Shown: in pieces, positions 26,751 through 35,583 of the stretch
How positions within the stretch are numbered: the stretch's first letter is position 1
How the letters are laid out: every line of letters begins with the position of its first letter
DNA from: Streptomyces griseochromogenes
GTDB taxonomy: Bacteria; Actinomycetota; Actinomycetes; Streptomycetales; Streptomycetaceae
DNA length: 64,000 bases
NCBI RefSeq assembly: GCF_001542625.1
Contig: NZ_CP016279.1
Location: 4,836,001-4,900,000 of the forward strand
Direction of reading: 5' to 3'
Position numbers and translations under genes: made by a program
The notes under the pieces: generated by a model
Seen by the model: the letters and a program-made list of their open reading frames with translations, nothing else
Database searches by the model: none
What the model was told of the DNA's origin: nothing

Positions 26751-27376
26751 CTAGTCCCATCAGAAGGACCACGCATGCTTGCCCAGGATTTGGCCGGCCG
26801 CGTAGGCACGGAGGGTCTCGTCGCGGCCCTGGGCGATGTTGTCGGGTGCGAACACGATGTGTTCGGCGGCGACGGCCTCGACTTCGCTCATCTCCCCACG
26901 GGTGCCGCCACCGAGACGGTCACGCGGTCGTCCGACAGTCCGATCAGCCGTGTACCGAAGCGTTCCTCCCAGGACCGCAGGACTATGCACATCTCCGCTG
27001 TGTCATAAGGCCAGCCGGCTCCCTGGCGCACTTCGGCCAGGACAGGCAGATCCGTGCTGAGGTACGCCCTCTCCAGGAGATCCATCTCCTGGAGAGCGTC
27101 TTCGCCCTGCATCAGGCCGGCCAGCACCTGCGCCGCCACTTGCTCGGCGTCCGCCCAGGGTTCGGACGGCGGGTCCGCCAGCCCGGGTCACTCGGCGCCG
27201 AAGGGGGCGACTACCTCTTCGAATGGAGCGGGCTCGCCGAAGAGCTCGATGCCCCTGTCCCGACCGGGGTAGTCCTCGCCGGTATGCGCAATCTTCTCCT
27301 GGGCGTAGCTCTGCCAGCTCTGCCAGCTCTGGCCCAGGATCTGGTCCACTGTGCGTTCGTGCACGGCTCGACTCCA
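26751..27376 (-). pseudogene. DUF4253-family protein with nonsense and frameshift mutations
   Basis: The pieces read VDQILGQSWQSWQSYAQEK...EEVVAPFGAE-stop-PGLADPPSEPWADAEQ, then MCIVLRSWEERFGTRLIGLSDDRVTVSVAAP. After a frameshift near 26895 comes AEHIVFAPDNIAQGRDETLRAYA and finally WSF-stop-WD-stop. The family normally has AEWPGLA and WSFWWD, so both in-frame stops are TGG-to-TGA changes (27188-27190 and 26760-26762). The N-terminus is also missing. DUF4253 proteins have no known function. The G-to-A pattern points to genuine decay. Confidence 0.8.
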
Positions 27377-27733
27377 CCTTCCCGGTCTGTGGAATCGACG
27401 GGACGCCACCAGCCGTCTCCGACAGTGCCGGGGATGCCGGATTTCCGCGTGGACCCGCCAGGTCGCCGTGTGATGCGCCTCGTCGCGGGGCGGGCTGCCT
27501 CCCCTGCCAGCCCGCCCCGCACTCGCCTCCTGCCCGTACCCCGTCACCCGGAGGAATCCCGTGGTGGTGTAGGTGGAGATGCCTCGGCGACGAAGTACTT
27601 GTTCAAGTGTCGCGCGGTGATCGGCTTGCCCCGGGTCGGAATTGTTGCCTTGCGGAAGTGGATCTTTTGGCACGGGGTGGTCCGGGCAAGAGCCGTGACC
27701 GATGTTGTCAGACCTGCCTGGCATCCTCCGGGT
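27377..27733. other. Intergenic stretch with no supported gene
   Basis: No frame of recognisable family lies here. It would contain the promoter of the VOC gene and the lost 5' part of the DUF4253 gene. A minus-strand frame with RKATIPTRGKPITARHLNKYFVAEA around 27590-27680 looks weakly coding but was not identified. Confidence 0.4.
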
Positions 27734-28189
27734 ATGGAGATGACGCTGCAGCTGGTGATCGACTGTGCTGACCCGCAGAGGCTGGTGGGCTTCTGGGCCG
27801 AGGCTCTGGGGTACGTTCCAGAGCCTCCGCCGGGCGGCCACTCCACGTGGCGGGAGTATTGGGTGGGCATGGGGGTGCCCGAGGAGGAGTTGCCCGCCGG
27901 TGCCGGGGAGACGCCGGAGTCGATCATCGATCCTGCGGGACAGGGGCCGCGGGTGTGGTTCCAGCAGGTCCCCGAGCCGAAGGTCACCAAGAACCGGTTG
28001 CACCTTGACTTGAAGGTGGGCGGAGGGCGCGAGGTCCCGTTGGCGGTCCGCGCTCAGCGGGTCACCGCCATGGTGGAACGGCTCACCGAGGCCGGTGCCA
28101 CCGTGCTGCGGATCATGGATGACCCGGACATGGAGCACTACGCTGTCGTACTGCAGGACCCCGAGGGCAACGAATTCTGCGTCGTCTAG
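27734..28189 (+). CDS. VOC/glyoxalase-like domain protein
   Basis: The protein of 151 residues has two beta-alpha-beta-beta-beta halves of the vicinal-oxygen-chelate fold: LQLVIDCADPQRLVGFWAEALGYV at the start and VTAMVERLTEAGATVLRIMDDPDMEHYAVVLQDPEGNEFCVV at the end. The latter ends in the typical DPEGNEFC motif with a metal-ligand Glu. Members of this actinobacterial subgroup (MVERL...DPEGNEFC) are usually annotated glyoxalase-like. The substrate is unknown. The ATG at 27734 was chosen because it starts the first strand. It is monocistronic. Confidence 0.85.
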   Translation: MEMTLQLVIDCADPQRLVGFWAEALGYVPEPPPGGHSTWREYWVGMGVPEEELPAGAGETPESIIDPAGQGPRVWFQQVPEPKVTKNRLHLDLKVGGGREVPLAVRAQRVTAMVERLTEAGATVLRIMDDPDMEHYAVVLQDPEGNEFCVV

Positions 28190-28209
28190 AACCCCGTCGG
28201 GCGGTACTG

Positions 28210-28479
28210 GGCACAGCCACTCGCTGATGAAGCCGAAACGCGGCTCGTCTCGGGAACGTCACCGACACGTGCCAGTCGTACCGGCTCATGCGAAACCTTC
28301 CGGACGATCACCGTGTCGCGCGCCTTCAGGAGGCCGTCGAACGCGGCCTGCGCGCTTGCGTCCGCCCCGGTGAGCAGCTCTACTCGGTCAGCTGGTGGCA
28401 CCAGGGCTACCGTTTCGACCCGGCCCGCGTCGGAGGCTCCGGCCAGCCGAGGTGGCGGCATCGTGGGGGGCGGTCATAG
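28210..28479 (+). pseudogene. DUF2716-family fragment
   Basis: The stretch RVARLQEAVERGLRACVRPGEQLYSVSWWHQGYRFDPARVGGSGQPRW at about 28315-28460 matches the middle of DUF2716 proteins. The expected N-terminal strands and the C-terminal YPDGDYYLYVARDLRFGTFGHP-like block are absent. The frame ends in RGGRS-stop at 28479. It is a fragment beside other decayed small genes. Confidence 0.5.
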
Positions 28480-28556
28480 CAACAGGCGACCAAGAGGGCG
28501 AGCGGCGGGCCGCGGCCCAACCTGATGCGGCGTCGTCTGTGGATCCGGTGCGGCGC

Positions 28557-29168
28557 ATGGAGATCATCGCGCTGGCTCAGGGCGTCGACTTGAGGCAGCT
28601 GCGGCCTGTATCCGGAGGGGACGTCGGTGCTGAGATGGGCACAGGTCGTGGCAAGGCGATCGTGTCCCTGCACGCGGAGGACACGTTCCGTGTACGGATC
28701 TGTCTCCACGGTGCTTTCGCCTGGTCGGAGGGCTGGACGAACGATCTCGTTGCGGCGGTGGGGGTAGCGGACCTGTGGTGCCGGGGCGGCCGTCTGCGGG
28801 AGTTGCACGACCGATTCCCGTTCATGAGCTGGGACGAACTGGCACAGGCGTTCGAGGACGGTGACCCTGTTGCCACGAAGTGGCGACAGCTCCTTTCCAG
28901 CGATTGGCATCTACGTGACCGCCCGCTTCATGAGGCGGCCCATGTACACCCTGACCTGCGGGTGTTCTATCCGGACATCAGCATGGGGAGCCTGATGCTG
29001 AGCCGGAAGCCGTTCGACCTCGAATCCGGCCTCGTGAAGATCATGCCTCTTTCCGAAGAGCACTACCGAGTGACCATGTGGCCGACCGCATTCCGGCGTG
29101 ACGTGACGTCACTGAACGAGGCGCTTGACGTCGCGGTGGCCTGCTTCCGATCCCTGTCGGATTCGTAA
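28557..29168 (+). CDS. DUF6193-like protein
   Basis: The product of about 203 residues carries the pattern seen in the DUF6193 'natural product biosynthesis' family. After a beta-rich N-terminal part (FRVRICLHGAFAWSEGWTNDL) comes VAAVGVADLWCRGGRLRELHDRFPFMSWDELAQAFEDGDPVATKWRQLL. HEAAHVHPDLRVFYPDISMGSLMLSR follows, and a strand pair ends the protein. The start is uncertain: ATG at 28557 is used, but the frame stays open further upstream. Its real role is unknown, and no biosynthetic cluster adjoins it. Confidence 0.65.
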   Translation: MEIIALAQGVDLRQLRPVSGGDVGAEMGTGRGKAIVSLHAEDTFRVRICLHGAFAWSEGWTNDLVAAVGVADLWCRGGRLRELHDRFPFMSWDELAQAFEDGDPVATKWRQLLSSDWHLRDRPLHEAAHVHPDLRVFYPDISMGSLMLSRKPFDLESGLVKIMPLSEEHYRVTMWPTAFRRDVTSLNEALDVAVACFRSLSDS

Positions 29169-29225
29169 CCTCGCCGCTCGCGGGCGGTGTATGCAGGATC
29201 GTTCTGGCTGGGGGCGTCTTGACCA

Positions 29226-29830
29226 TGCAGGTCAACACACTCGAAGAGCTGCTCTTCCCTGGAGTGCGGCCAAGGGCGGGTGGTTGGCGTTCGTCGATGC
29301 GGCCTTGATGATCGACGCCGCTGCTTGCGGCCCGCCCGGAAGATGCCCGCAGTGCGACCACCCGGCGTGCGCGTTCACAGTCGGTACTGGCGACACATAG
29401 CCGACCTGCCCCTGGGCGGCCAGAAGATGGCTGTGCATCTCCGCGTGCGGCGGTTCTTCTGCGATCAGGGCGAGTGCCGACGTCGGACATTCGTGGAACA
29501 GGTGGCGGGCCTGACCGAGCGACGACTCAGCTCTTCAACTGCAGCGCGATCGGCCATGAGAGCGATCGCGGTGCAACTCGGCGGACGTCCGGTCCGGCGC
29601 CTTTGCCGGAAATTGCAACTCCATGGCCGGCGAAGCTCACTCCTGGGACAACTCACATCCCCACCCGCGCCAGCGCGGGCACCGCGGATACTCGGCATCG
29701 ACGAGTTCGCTTTCCACCGGGGCCGGACCTACGGAACCGTCCTCGTCGATGCCGAGACCTCCATCCCGGTGGATGTCCTGCCCGACCGGGAGACCAGGAC
29801 GGTCGCCGCCTGGCTCCGACAACCGTCCTC
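29226..29830 (+). pseudogene. ISL3-family transposase remnant
   Basis: Three frames together give the N-terminal half of an ISL3 transposase. MQVNTLEELLFPGV is followed by a zinc ribbon CPQCDHPAC. HSRYWRHIADLPLGGQ comes next, then the second zinc pair VRRFFCDQGECRRRTFVEQVAGLTERR, then APRILGIDEFAFHRGRTYGTVLVDAET with the first catalytic Asp of the DDE domain. The frame ends at AAWLRQ, so the remaining catalytic domain is missing. A different C-terminal scrap (FVLGAQTVEFELFLEGVETPDP) follows to 29953. The element is inactive. Confidence 0.85.
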
Positions 29831-30012
29831 GCCGAGGACATCAGAAGAAGGGCTTTTGTACTGGGTGCACAGACAGTCGAGTTCGAGCTCTTCTTGGAGG
29901 GCGTCGAAACCCCCGACCCGACTGAAGCTCTCCGCCCGTTTCGGAGGCAGTAAAACGCCCCAGTCCCGCAGCCGTCGTCGGACATCCGCAGGACCGGGGC
30001 GTCAGCAATTCC

Positions 30013-30474
30013 CTACGGAACCTTCACCTTGACGACAGGCGTTGTGGCATCGCCGATTTCGACGGTGGTACCCGGGCTGGTGCAGTGCGTCGAGCCCTGG
30101 AAGTTGCCCGACCAGTTCACCTTCTTGCCACCCGCCTCAGGCGTATAGAAGGTCGTCTTCGTGCCGTCCGTCTTGACCGAGCGCGTCTCACTCGATGTCG
30201 CGGCCGTCGAAGGAGCCTCGCCGGTGGAATACATCAAATGGCCTTTGCAATGGGCCTTGATGGTCGGCACGCTGCCTGCGCACTCGACGCGGGTCTTGTA
30301 GATGACACTCTTGGCGCCCTTGGACCAGTGCGGCCTGTCAGCCGATGCCTTGCAGACGAACTTGGGTCCGTCCGCCGCATGGAGGCTGTCGGCCATCGCG
30401 GGACCAGTGGTCAGACCGCCGACCATGATGAGGCTCATAGCTGAAATAGCAGTCGCCCTGAGCGGGTTACGCAC
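30013..30474 (-). CDS. Small secreted protein with signal peptide
   Basis: The product of 153 residues has a Sec signal peptide (RNPLRATAISAMSLIMVGGLTTGPAMA, predicted cut after AMA). The mature, Thr/Lys-rich beta domain has four Cys (FVCKASADRPHW, RVECAGS, AHCKGH, THCTSPG) that could form two disulfides. The start is a GTG at 30474 close behind GGGGGAA. No family was recognised. It stands alone between an ISL3 remnant and a long non-coding stretch. Confidence 0.7.
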   Translation of the reverse strand: MRNPLRATAISAMSLIMVGGLTTGPAMADSLHAADGPKFVCKASADRPHWSKGAKSVIYKTRVECAGSVPTIKAHCKGHLMYSTGEAPSTAATSSETRSVKTDGTKTTFYTPEAGGKKVNWSGNFQGSTHCTSPGTTVEIGDATTPVVKVKVP

Positions 30475-31087
30475 ACTTCCCCCTGCTTCGCATAACGGTG
30501 GGCCCGGTCACGGCCCTGAGTAGATGTTCGAAAGGGAGATTACCCAGAGAGATGGCAAACGATCAAGGAGCGTCCCGTTTCAGACAAACCTCGAACGACA
30601 CCTGCCACCACTGTGGGTAGCGGAGGCGTGGGCCGTGGCGTCACAGTTCGCCCGGGCGGCGCCCGACATTGGCTGTGCCCGGGGGTGCGTTTTTGTCGCA
30701 CCGAGTCGACCCATGAGATGTGAACGGCTTCATGTCGCCCAGCAATTGATATTCCGGAATGGTCCGACATAAAGGTCACGAAAGTCAGAACGGGCGCGTC
30801 CAGAATGTGACAAGGCACCTCGGCGTACTGACTACAGCGTCATGGACACCCGAACCTCACTGGGCCGCGATTGACAGGGGCTCCGCGTCAATGAGCGATC
30901 GCGCCCCCTTCGTGGTGAAGCCGACCAACTGGTGGGCTTGTCCGTGGTGTCGGGTACTGCGGGACCGCTTTCGGGGTGTTGGGGACAGATCTCGTCCATG
31001 CTGCCTTCGGGGAAGCCGCGGCCGGAGCCCATGCCGCTGACGTCACGTCGGCGGACCGCCCGCGAGGCGGGCCGTTACGGTTGCCCC
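30475..31087. other. Non-coding stretch, about 610 bases
   Basis: No frame here has a family signature or good ribosome-binding site. The left part is the promoter region of the secreted-protein gene, and the right part precedes the 86-residue gene. A perfect ATTCCGGAAT dyad near 30752 is the only clear symmetry. It may contain regulatory or decayed DNA. Confidence 0.45.
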
Positions 31088-31348
31088 ATGCACGTACGAG
31101 GAGTGGATCCGCAAGACACCACCTGGGAGCAGGATGACGCCACCTACCGTGCGTACTTCTGGGACAGGTCGGCGAGGACATCGGACGAGTATGAGATGAC
31201 CGGGGCCGACGTCGAGGAGGTCCTGGCCTGGGCCCGAGCCAAGGCGCAGAAGGCGGGCTCGGCCTACACGCTGTACGTGCGCGTCACCGACGAGGGCAGG
31301 CCTGGGCTGGTCCGCCTGAGCGGAGTGGCGGGCGACCCGTTCGCTTGA
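31088..31348 (+). CDS. Small hypothetical protein
   Basis: This acidic protein of 86 residues begins MHVRGVDPQDTTWEQDDATYRAYFW and has a helix with DVEEVLAWARAKAQKAGSAYTLYVRV, ending SGVAGDPFA. The layout (strand, DEYEMTGADV, helix, strand) resembles short conserved actinobacterial proteins of unknown function. The ATG at 31088 is the natural start, since a basic Arg-rich stretch unlike the rest precedes it. It is monocistronic. Confidence 0.65.
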   Translation: MHVRGVDPQDTTWEQDDATYRAYFWDRSARTSDEYEMTGADVEEVLAWARAKAQKAGSAYTLYVRVTDEGRPGLVRLSGVAGDPFA

Positions 31349-31465
31349 AATCCCGGCCCACCTCCAAGAGCGTTTTGTTCTGACGGGGTAGTTGGTTCGA
31401 GGTTCGGATGTCGCGACCGATGCCGAGCCTCCAGCCGCGAACCGCTCCGGACGGCGCATATCGCG

Positions 31466-31606
31466 GTGACCGATATCAGCTCCCCGGAGCTCTACCAGCG
31501 CATCGCGCGAAGCCTCGGCCGCGACGTTACGGAAGACACCTCCGAGGCGCGTGGTGAGTGGCAGCGGGAGGCACTCCAGCTCCATCAGCTCTACCGGTAT
31601 CAGTGA
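31466..31606 (+). CDS. Possible very small protein (46 residues)
   Basis: A GTG at 31466 opens VTDISSPELYQRIARSLGRDVTEDTSEARGEWQREALQLHQLYRYQ-stop. Composition and helix-like periodicity look coding, but there is no strong ribosome-binding site. It could equally be a remnant. It lies within the otherwise empty 31349-31669 interval. Confidence 0.3.
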   Translation: MTDISSPELYQRIARSLGRDVTEDTSEARGEWQREALQLHQLYRYQ

Positions 31607-31669
31607 AGGCTCCTGGTCGGCTCGGGTGCGGATCGTGGAGCGAGCGGGGGCGTCAGGCAGAATCCCGGT

Positions 31670-32167
31670 GTGACATCCATGGGGATCCTGACCGAGCTGC
31701 AAGCCGGCATGGCAGAACTGTCCACCCCGATGCGGGTGTACGTGGCGGCCGGGCGGTTCACCGAGCCGGACCCCGACCTGCCGGAGCTGGCGGCACAGGT
31801 CCGCGCGCTGCTGGCCGTGGTCGCGGTGGACGAGGCCTGGCGGCGCTTCCTGCAAGGGTACGTCCCGCCGTCCGTCCCTGAGATCTGCGCCGCTCTGGAA
31901 CCGGTGGAAACCCACGGCGCCGCCGCGTTCCTGGCCTGGGTCGCGGCCGTCGACCTGGTCTGGCCGAGCCACCGGCACCTGCCCGTCGAGACCGCCGAGC
32001 GCGCGGCGGAACGGGTGGTGTCCTTGCTCGGACCGGAGGCCAGCTGGTGGACGAACCACGACGCCGGATGCGGCGCCGTGAACGGGCTCACCTCACTGTT
32101 CGACAGCCTGCTCGCGGGAACGGACGGTGAGCACTTCGCGCTGGCCCTGCAGATCGCCGACGACTGA
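31670..32167 (+). CDS. Hypothetical helical protein
   Basis: This acidic, mostly helical protein of about 165 residues contains MRVYVAAGRFTEPDPDLPELAAQVRALLAVVAVDEAWRRFLQG in its first half. Its second half contains SWWTNHDAGCGAVNGLTSLFDSLLAGTDGEHFALALQIADD. No family was recognised. A GTG at 31670 or an ATG at 31679 could be the start. It appears complete and has no obvious partner. Confidence 0.6.
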   Translation: MTSMGILTELQAGMAELSTPMRVYVAAGRFTEPDPDLPELAAQVRALLAVVAVDEAWRRFLQGYVPPSVPEICAALEPVETHGAAAFLAWVAAVDLVWPSHRHLPVETAERAAERVVSLLGPEASWWTNHDAGCGAVNGLTSLFDSLLAGTDGEHFALALQIADD

Positions 32168-32365
32168 GCGCCCCGCCCGTAGGAGTGGTCATCAGTCTCT
32201 GCGCGCGCGGACGCACGGCGCACGCGCCAAGGAGGCCCGCATTCCTGATTTCGATGCTGCGGCGCACTCTCGCCCCGTTCGTGGCGCTCTGCTTGTCACC
32301 GCCGGAACCGTTGCCGGGACAGCCGTACGGCTTGCCCTGGCTGCCCCCTGCGACTGCGGCGTGCG

Positions 32366-32989
32366 GTGCTGCGAGCGGTGGCCGAACGGGGCTCCACCCC
32401 TGAGGAAATGGACATGATGCACAAGCTTTCCGACGACGAACGCCGGCGCCTCATCACCGACTTCATCGATGACACCTTCGGCGGGCTCGACGCCAATGCC
32501 GAGTTCGTGGACATGATGCGCTCGGCCATGCCTGACCTGCCGGACGACCCCGAACCCGATCAGGTCGACGCCTGGGTGGAACTCGCCGAGCTCACCCAGG
32601 ACTCCGACTTCCGTGCCGCCGTCCGCCGCATGGCGGAGTACCAGGCAGCCGAGCGCGCTCAGGGCGACGTCACCGGCTTGCACCACGACCTGACCGAAAC
32701 CGTCCGTGACCGCGTCGGCCGCGCGTTCGACGCCGGCATCGCCCCTGCTTCCGCCGAGGCAACACCCGTCATCGACGCCCTCACCGCCCGTTACGCGCAC
32801 ACCTTCGGCCGTGCCGACGACGCCGACTTGCGCCACTGGCTGCTGGCACGCCTGGAGATCGCCGGTGACCCCCGCGCGGAGCGCTACTGGTACCTGCTGG
32901 CTGTCATCAACGGATGGCCCGTGCCACCCAGCCTGGCGCCGGTGTTCACGTGGTTCACAGAAGCCTTGCGCGCCCGCACCCGGCAGTAG
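32366..32989 (+). CDS. MerR-type regulator effector domain lacking its DNA-binding domain
   Basis: The 207-residue product, from a GTG at 32366, matches the C-terminal all-helical portion of actinobacterial MerR regulators: LSDDERRRLITDFIDDTFGGLDANAEFVDMMRSAMPDLPDDPEPDQVDAWVELAELTQD...RYWYLLAVINGWPVPPSLAPVFTWF. The N-terminal winged HTH and coiled coil normally preceding it are absent, and the ~200 bases upstream show no remnant of them. It may be a stand-alone ligand-binding protein or a truncated, dead regulator. The body is undamaged. Confidence 0.7.
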   Translation: MLRAVAERGSTPEEMDMMHKLSDDERRRLITDFIDDTFGGLDANAEFVDMMRSAMPDLPDDPEPDQVDAWVELAELTQDSDFRAAVRRMAEYQAAERAQGDVTGLHHDLTETVRDRVGRAFDAGIAPASAEATPVIDALTARYAHTFGRADDADLRHWLLARLEIAGDPRAERYWYLLAVINGWPVPPSLAPVFTWFTEALRARTRQ

Positions 32990-33295
32990 TCCCGTGACTT
33001 GCGGTCGGCCCGGTCCTCGCGGCTTCGACCCCTGCCGCGAAGGTCTCGGGGCGTTCCATGAGGTGGCCGCCCTCGAAGCGGGCTCCGGCGTGCACGAGGG
33101 CGACGAGATTGCTCCTGGCCGAGTGTCCAGCTTCGAAGAGCGTCGGGGTGCATGCTCGGCGGGGACAGGCGGTGCGCGAGTACGTTGTGTATCTCCCGGG
33201 TCCAGTTGCCCGGCAAAGAAGTTGTGTTGCGATGCAACCTGCCTCCCAGCCCGTGCGTATTAGAGGCGATACCGCACCTCATCCGGGGGGATTAC
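32990..33295. other. Intergenic stretch upstream of the L,D-transpeptidase gene
   Basis: On the minus strand, near 33000-33150, one frame reads AGHSARSNLVALVHAGARFEGGHLMERPETFAAGVEAA, resembling the C-terminus of an alpha/beta hydrolase. It has no start and is probably a remnant. The right part holds a candidate ECF-type promoter, GCAACC at 33234-33239 then CGTAT at 33256-33260, overlapping a GTTGC-GAT-GCAAC dyad at 33226-33238. That promoter reading is tentative. Confidence 0.4.
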
Positions 33296-34309
33296 ATGTA
33301 TTTGGACCGTTCGGCCGTTCGGACCGTCGGCCGTTTCGGCGCTGTTGCAGTGGCCTGCGCGGCCTTGTTCTCGGCCGTCGGCTGTTCGGCGGACTCGGGT
33401 TCTGGCGTCAGGGTGGCCGCTGACGGGCCGGATGCCGGGGCCTCCACCACGGCGGCCGGCAAGGCTGCGGGCGGGCACAACGGCGGCGCGGGCAAGGCGT
33501 CCGGCGCACGCTCGGTTCCGTCGGTGCCGGAGCCCGCGGTGCTTGCGCAGGCGCAGGTGAACATATCCGACGGGCAGACGGTCGGTGTGGGTATGCCGAT
33601 ATCCGTCTCTTTCGCCCGGCCGGTCCCCGCCGCGGACCGCAAGAGCGTGGAGCGCTGGCTGCGCGTGCAGACCTCGTCCGGCACGAGGGGCGCGTGGAGC
33701 TGGGTGAAGGGCCACAACCTTCTGGACGGGCAGCGCGTCGACTTCCGCCCCAGCACCACCTACTGGCAGTCCGGCACCCAGGTCACCCTCCGTCTCGGCT
33801 CGCACGGCGCCCGCCGCTTCACCATCGGCCGGTCGCTGGTCGCCACGGTCGACGCGAAGACGCACATGATGACCGTCCGTACCGGCGGTGGTACACAGCG
33901 CATCCCGGTCACCACCGGGGCGCCGGGGATGGACACCTGGAGCGGGACGATGGTCGTCATGGACAAACAGTCCAAGGTGTATATGGACTCCCGCACCGTG
34001 GGCCTCGGCGACACCTACCATGGCTACTACTACTGGGCCGTGCACCTGACGACGTCGGGGACGTACGTGCACCAGAACCCGCGGGCGAACACCGAGGCCG
34101 GACACCGTAATGTCACTCACGGCTGTGTCGGCCTGGCCTCCAACGGCATCGCCCAGCGCTTCTACGACCAGGTACAGGTCGGCGACGTCGTCACGGTCAC
34201 CGGGGCGGACAAGGACATCGTCGCCGCCGGCAACGGCTACGGCGACTGGAACCTGACCTGGAAGCAGTGGCTCGCGCAGAGCGAAGCCGGCGCCACCACG
34301 ACCGCATGA
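33296..34309 (+). CDS. ldt: L,D-transpeptidase lipoprotein
   Basis: The product of 337 residues has a lipoprotein signal with lipobox ending at Cys30 (ALFSAVGC) and a Gly/Ala-rich linker. An Ig-like domain spans residues ~82-180 (VNISDGQTVGVGMPISVSFARPVP). The YkuD catalytic domain has H259 and the H275-G-C277 motif in HRNVTHGCVGL. It forms 3-3 peptidoglycan cross-links on the outer face of the membrane and is sensitive to carbapenems as a family. The ATG at 33296 is preceded by GGGGGG at 33284-33290. An ECF sigma gene follows 52 bases downstream. Confidence 0.93.
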   Translation: MYLDRSAVRTVGRFGAVAVACAALFSAVGCSADSGSGVRVAADGPDAGASTTAAGKAAGGHNGGAGKASGARSVPSVPEPAVLAQAQVNISDGQTVGVGMPISVSFARPVPAADRKSVERWLRVQTSSGTRGAWSWVKGHNLLDGQRVDFRPSTTYWQSGTQVTLRLGSHGARRFTIGRSLVATVDAKTHMMTVRTGGGTQRIPVTTGAPGMDTWSGTMVVMDKQSKVYMDSRTVGLGDTYHGYYYWAVHLTTSGTYVHQNPRANTEAGHRNVTHGCVGLASNGIAQRFYDQVQVGDVVTVTGADKDIVAAGNGYGDWNLTWKQWLAQSEAGATTTA

Positions 34310-34361
34310 CCCCCATCGCACCGGCCCTGCGCCCCACGCCGTAAGAAGAGAGCACGACAAG

Positions 34362-34868
34362 GTGACCGAGGACGAGTTCGACCTCTTCTACACGGCTGCC
34401 TGCCCACGTCTGGTGGGTCAGCTGTACGCCCTGACGGGCGACTACGCCGAAGCCCAGGACGTGGTCCAGGAGGCGTTCGCACGCGCCTGGGAGCGGCGTT
34501 CGTCCGTCCTGAACGGCGACCGGGATCCGGAGGCGTGGATCCGCACGGTGGCGCACCGTCTGGCGATGAGCCACTGGCGGCGGGCGCGCCGCTGGTGGGA
34601 GCTGGTGCGGGGCGAGTCCGCGCCACGGCCGGTGCCCGAACCGAACCCGGACCATGTGGCGTTGGTCTCCGCTCTGCGGCGTCTGCCGGAGGTCCAGCGG
34701 ACCGCGATCGTGCTGCATCACCTGTGCGATGTGAGCGTGGAACAGATAGCCGCCGAGACCGGTGCGGCCGTCGGCACCGTCAAGGCACGCCTGTCACGCG
34801 GCCGTACGGCACTCGCCGCTCACCTGGTGAGCGAGGAAAACCACTCCACGGAGGAAGCCTGTGTCTGA
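34362..34868 (+). CDS. ECF RNA polymerase sigma factor, SigE-family type
   Basis: The 168-residue sigma factor has region 2 in DEFDLFYTAACPRLVGQLYALTGDYAEAQDVVQEAFARAWERR and region 4 in HVALVSALRRLPEVQRTAIVLHHLCDVSVEQIAAETGAAVGTVKARLSRGRTAL. It matches the short SigE-family ECFs of actinobacteria. The start is a GTG at 34362. The last 8 bases overlap the GTG of the next gene (GTGTCTGA), so sigma factor and putative membrane partner are coupled. The adjacent L,D-transpeptidase and DacB suggest an envelope-stress regulon. Confidence 0.92.
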   Translation: MTEDEFDLFYTAACPRLVGQLYALTGDYAEAQDVVQEAFARAWERRSSVLNGDRDPEAWIRTVAHRLAMSHWRRARRWWELVRGESAPRPVPEPNPDHVALVSALRRLPEVQRTAIVLHHLCDVSVEQIAAETGAAVGTVKARLSRGRTALAAHLVSEENHSTEEACV

Positions 34869-35583
34869 CCAGCCACCACCGCATCCCCTGACCGAGACGG
34901 AGCTGTCGGCCCGGCTCCGTGGCCTGGCCGCGCAGGGCGCGGCACCGGCCACAGGGGCACAGGCGAGGAGCCGGGCGCAACGCCGCCGCCGCAGCCAGCG
35001 CGTTGTGCTCTCCACCACCGTGCTCGCGGCGGCGGCTCTCGCCGCCGTCGCCTCCGGCGCCCTGGGCTCCGACACCGAGGCGGCCGCACCCCCTGCGGCG
35101 TCCGTGTCCCACACCCCCACACCCGTCCCGTCCCCGGCGCACGTCCAGCGGGTGACGATCGACCTGGACGCCCACACACTGACCATCAAGGGCAGGAGGT
35201 TCCCCATCAGCGGGGTGCAGGACAACTGCCCGATCGGCGAGAGGGAGGTCACGGTCACCGCCAAGTACCCCACCCTGACCATGCCCCCCGACAAGTACTC
35301 CAGGCTGACCAAGTATGTGGACGTCAGGCAGTGGACTGTCACCTTCACCGACCGCCATCATCACGAGCGGCTGCTGATGTGGGCGCTGGACCCCTCCGCC
35401 GGTCTCAACAGCATCGGCAACAACGCCGGCCCCGGCTCCATCGCCCTCGCGCCCCAGGACGGCAAGTGGGTGTACGACGCCATCAAGCCCGGCGCACGTG
35501 TGGAGATCAAGGGCCGGCAGGCCGCGAGCGCGGACCCGGACTCCGTGTGCTACGACCGCCACCCGGTCACCGGCGACCACTGA
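34861..35583 (+). CDS. Putative anti-sigma membrane protein with degenerate YkuD-like domain
   Basis: The product of 240 residues has a short cytosolic N-terminus (LTETELSARLRGLAAQ), a basic RSRAQRRRRSQR patch, one membrane helix at ~45-67 and an extracytoplasmic domain from ~95. That domain begins VTIDLDAHTLTIKGRRFPISGV and contains GPGSIALAPQDGKWVYDAIKPGARVEIKG. The spacing and wording resemble an L,D-transpeptidase (YkuD) fold, where SHGCVRL is followed by ARWLYDxxPxGTPVxI, but the catalytic HGC is replaced by PGS. Its coupling to the sigma gene suggests an anti-sigma sensor. No classical zinc anti-sigma motif is seen. Both roles are inferred. Confidence 0.65.
   Translation: MSDQPPPHPLTETELSARLRGLAAQGAAPATGAQARSRAQRRRRSQRVVLSTTVLAAAALAAVASGALGSDTEAAAPPAASVSHTPTPVPSPAHVQRVTIDLDAHTLTIKGRRFPISGVQDNCPIGEREVTVTAKYPTLTMPPDKYSRLTKYVDVRQWTVTFTDRHHHERLLMWALDPSAGLNSIGNNAGPGSIALAPQDGKWVYDAIKPGARVEIKGRQAASADPDSVCYDRHPVTGDH

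Noticed and set aside
28395..28556. Upstream extension of the DUF6193-like gene
   Set aside because: The frame is open but composition changes to low-complexity Arg/Gly/Pro overlapping the DUF2716 fragment, so a start at 28557 is more credible.
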